Source: Cryomorphaceae bacterium (GTDB taxonomy: Bacteria; Bacteroidota; Bacteroidia; Flavobacteriales; Schleiferiaceae). From it: DNA of 7,208 bases. Numbering within the stretch: position 1 is the stretch's first letter; every line of letters starts with the position of its first letter. The notes below the pieces were generated by a model that had not been told where the DNA came from, did no database searches, and saw only the letters and a list, made by a program, of their open reading frames with translations. Of this stretch, positions 6,425-7,208 are shown piece by piece. The stretch spans positions 933 to 8,140 of the forward strand of contig DLWR01000120.1 in NCBI GenBank assembly GCA_003444795.1, in the 5' to 3' direction. Both the position numbers and the translations under genes were made by a program.

Positions 6425-7208
6425 ATGAAAAAGATTCTCAGTCTTATTGCCTTTGCGCTTTCGGTCACTGCCTTTGGGCAGGTAATCACACCGGAAGACG
6501 ACGGTTTGATCCCAAAAAGTGACATCCACTACTCCAACACGCGTGTGGTGCCCTATCCCTTCCTCCGTCAGGACGATATGATGTGGTCTACGCGCCACTG
6601 GGAGCGCATTCACGTTCAGGAGAAGTTGAACCACCCCTTGTACTATCCTGTAGTACCCCTACCCGATCGCAAGGCCATGTTCGATGTCATCAAAGACGCT
6701 ATCATGACGGAAGGCACCATCTCGGAAGTTTACCGCGATGACGCCTTTGAAATGTATTTGACGCCCCAAGAGGTGGCGCAGATCCTTGTCCGTATCGACA
6801 CGCTTCGCGATCCAGACGATCCCACAATCATCCTGGCGGTTGACTCTATCGAACTAAAGGCTCCTAACGTTATTGCTTGGGAGATCAAGTCTGATTGGTA
6901 CTTTGACAAGCAGCGTGGTGAAATGAAGAGCCGCATTATTGGACTTTCTCCCGTCGTTAAGGATCCCCAAACTCAAGAGATTTACAATATCTTCTGGATT
7001 TGGTTCCCCGATGCACGCCAAGCTTTGGCCACCAACATCGCCTACAATCCAGACAACAACACGCGTCGCCTGACCTTTGACCAAATTTTGCAGATGCGCT
7101 ATTTCAATGCGGTCGTCTACAAGGAGGACAACGTCTATGATCGTACGATTGCGGATTACAAGCAAAGCCGTCCCATGGAACAGTTGCTTGAGTCCAAGCG
7201 CATCCGTG
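6425..7208 (+). CDS. gldN: GldN/PorN, T9SS periplasmic-ring protein (3' end cut by window edge)
   Basis: This is the first 261 residues of GldN, the partner of lipoprotein GldK in the ring under the outer membrane, needed for export and gliding. It starts with a signal peptide, MKKILSLIAFALSVTAFG, probably cleaved near residue 18. Family-like stretches follow: DDMMWSTRHWERIHVQEKLN (50-69), KSDWYFDKQRGEMKSRIIG (155-173), NIFWIWFPDARQAL (188-201) and FDQILQMRYFNAVVYKEDNV (218-237) leading into YDRTIADY. The last visible residues, MEQLLESKRIR, lie close to the usual C-terminus, so probably only a few tens of residues are missing. No stop codon occurs before the window ends. ATG 6425 comes two bases after the gldM stop, so translation is likely coupled. 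There is no lipobox cysteine, so the protein is soluble in the periplasm and held by GldK. Identification is firm. Confidence 0.94.
   Translation, partial: MKKILSLIAFALSVTAFGQVITPEDDGLIPKSDIHYSNTRVVPYPFLRQDDMMWSTRHWERIHVQEKLNHPLYYPVVPLPDRKAMFDVIKDAIMTEGTISEVYRDDAFEMYLTPQEVAQILVRIDTLRDPDDPTIILAVDSIELKAPNVIAWEIKSDWYFDKQRGEMKSRIIGLSPVVKDPQTQEIYNIFWIWFPDARQALATNIAYNPDNNTRRLTFDQILQMRYFNAVVYKEDNVYDRTIADYKQSRPMEQLLESKRIR

Noticed and set aside
1..7208. CRISPR arrays, tRNA or rRNA genes, insertion sequences, attachment sites
   Set aside because: I saw no spaced direct repeats, tRNA-like arms, transposase motifs or terminal inverted repeats; nearly all bases lie in coding sequence.

Overview
The window comes from a Bacteroidota chromosome, most likely a flavobacterium-like or sphingobacterium-like marine or freshwater lineage. 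The assignment rests on gene content. It holds a type IX secretion system (T9SS)/gliding core, porP/sprF-gldK-gldL-gldM-gldN, which is confined to this phylum. The start codons also lack Shine-Dalgarno sequences and have A-rich or G-poor leaders, as is usual there. Base composition looks roughly balanced by eye, so this is not a very AT-rich Flavobacterium. I cannot name a genus.

Layout: every gene is on the + strand. (1) Bases 1-501 are the 3' end of topA (DNA topoisomerase I), covering its last C-terminal repeats and a basic tail. (2) Three bases later, at 505-1659, lies an arginase/formimidoylglutamase-fold protein whose metal-binding signatures are all replaced. It is probably a pseudoenzyme and is the least understood gene here. 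(3) An 86-base gap at 1660-1745 is the longest non-coding stretch and holds the only promoter candidate I could find. (4) Bases 1746-2690 encode a PorP/SprF outer-membrane protein. (5) 2724-4154 is gldK, 4195-4851 gldL, 4899-6422 gldM, and gldN starts at 6425 and runs off the window end at 7208. Gaps within this cluster are 33, 40, 47 and 2 bases, with no convincing terminator, so I read it as one operon. The order matches porP-porK-porL-porM-porN of Porphyromonas gingivalis.

How they work together: GldL and GldM form the inner-membrane, proton-driven rotary motor of the T9SS. GldL supplies two transmembrane helices with membrane-embedded charged residues, and GldM spans the periplasm. GldK, a lipoprotein with an inactivated sulfatase-modifying-factor fold, and GldN form the periplasmic ring under the outer membrane. 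The PorP/SprF protein sits in the outer membrane close to this ring. Together they drive export of proteins with T9SS C-terminal signals and, in gliding species, adhesin movement.

The main machinery is a known system, and I see no wholly new one. The strongest leads are the arginase-fold protein without metal ligands beside the T9SS operon, a 23-residue motif duplicated exactly 49 residues apart in the GldL tail, an EF-hand-like acidic loop inside the GldK-specific insertion, and a 50-base G-free stretch leading into gldL.
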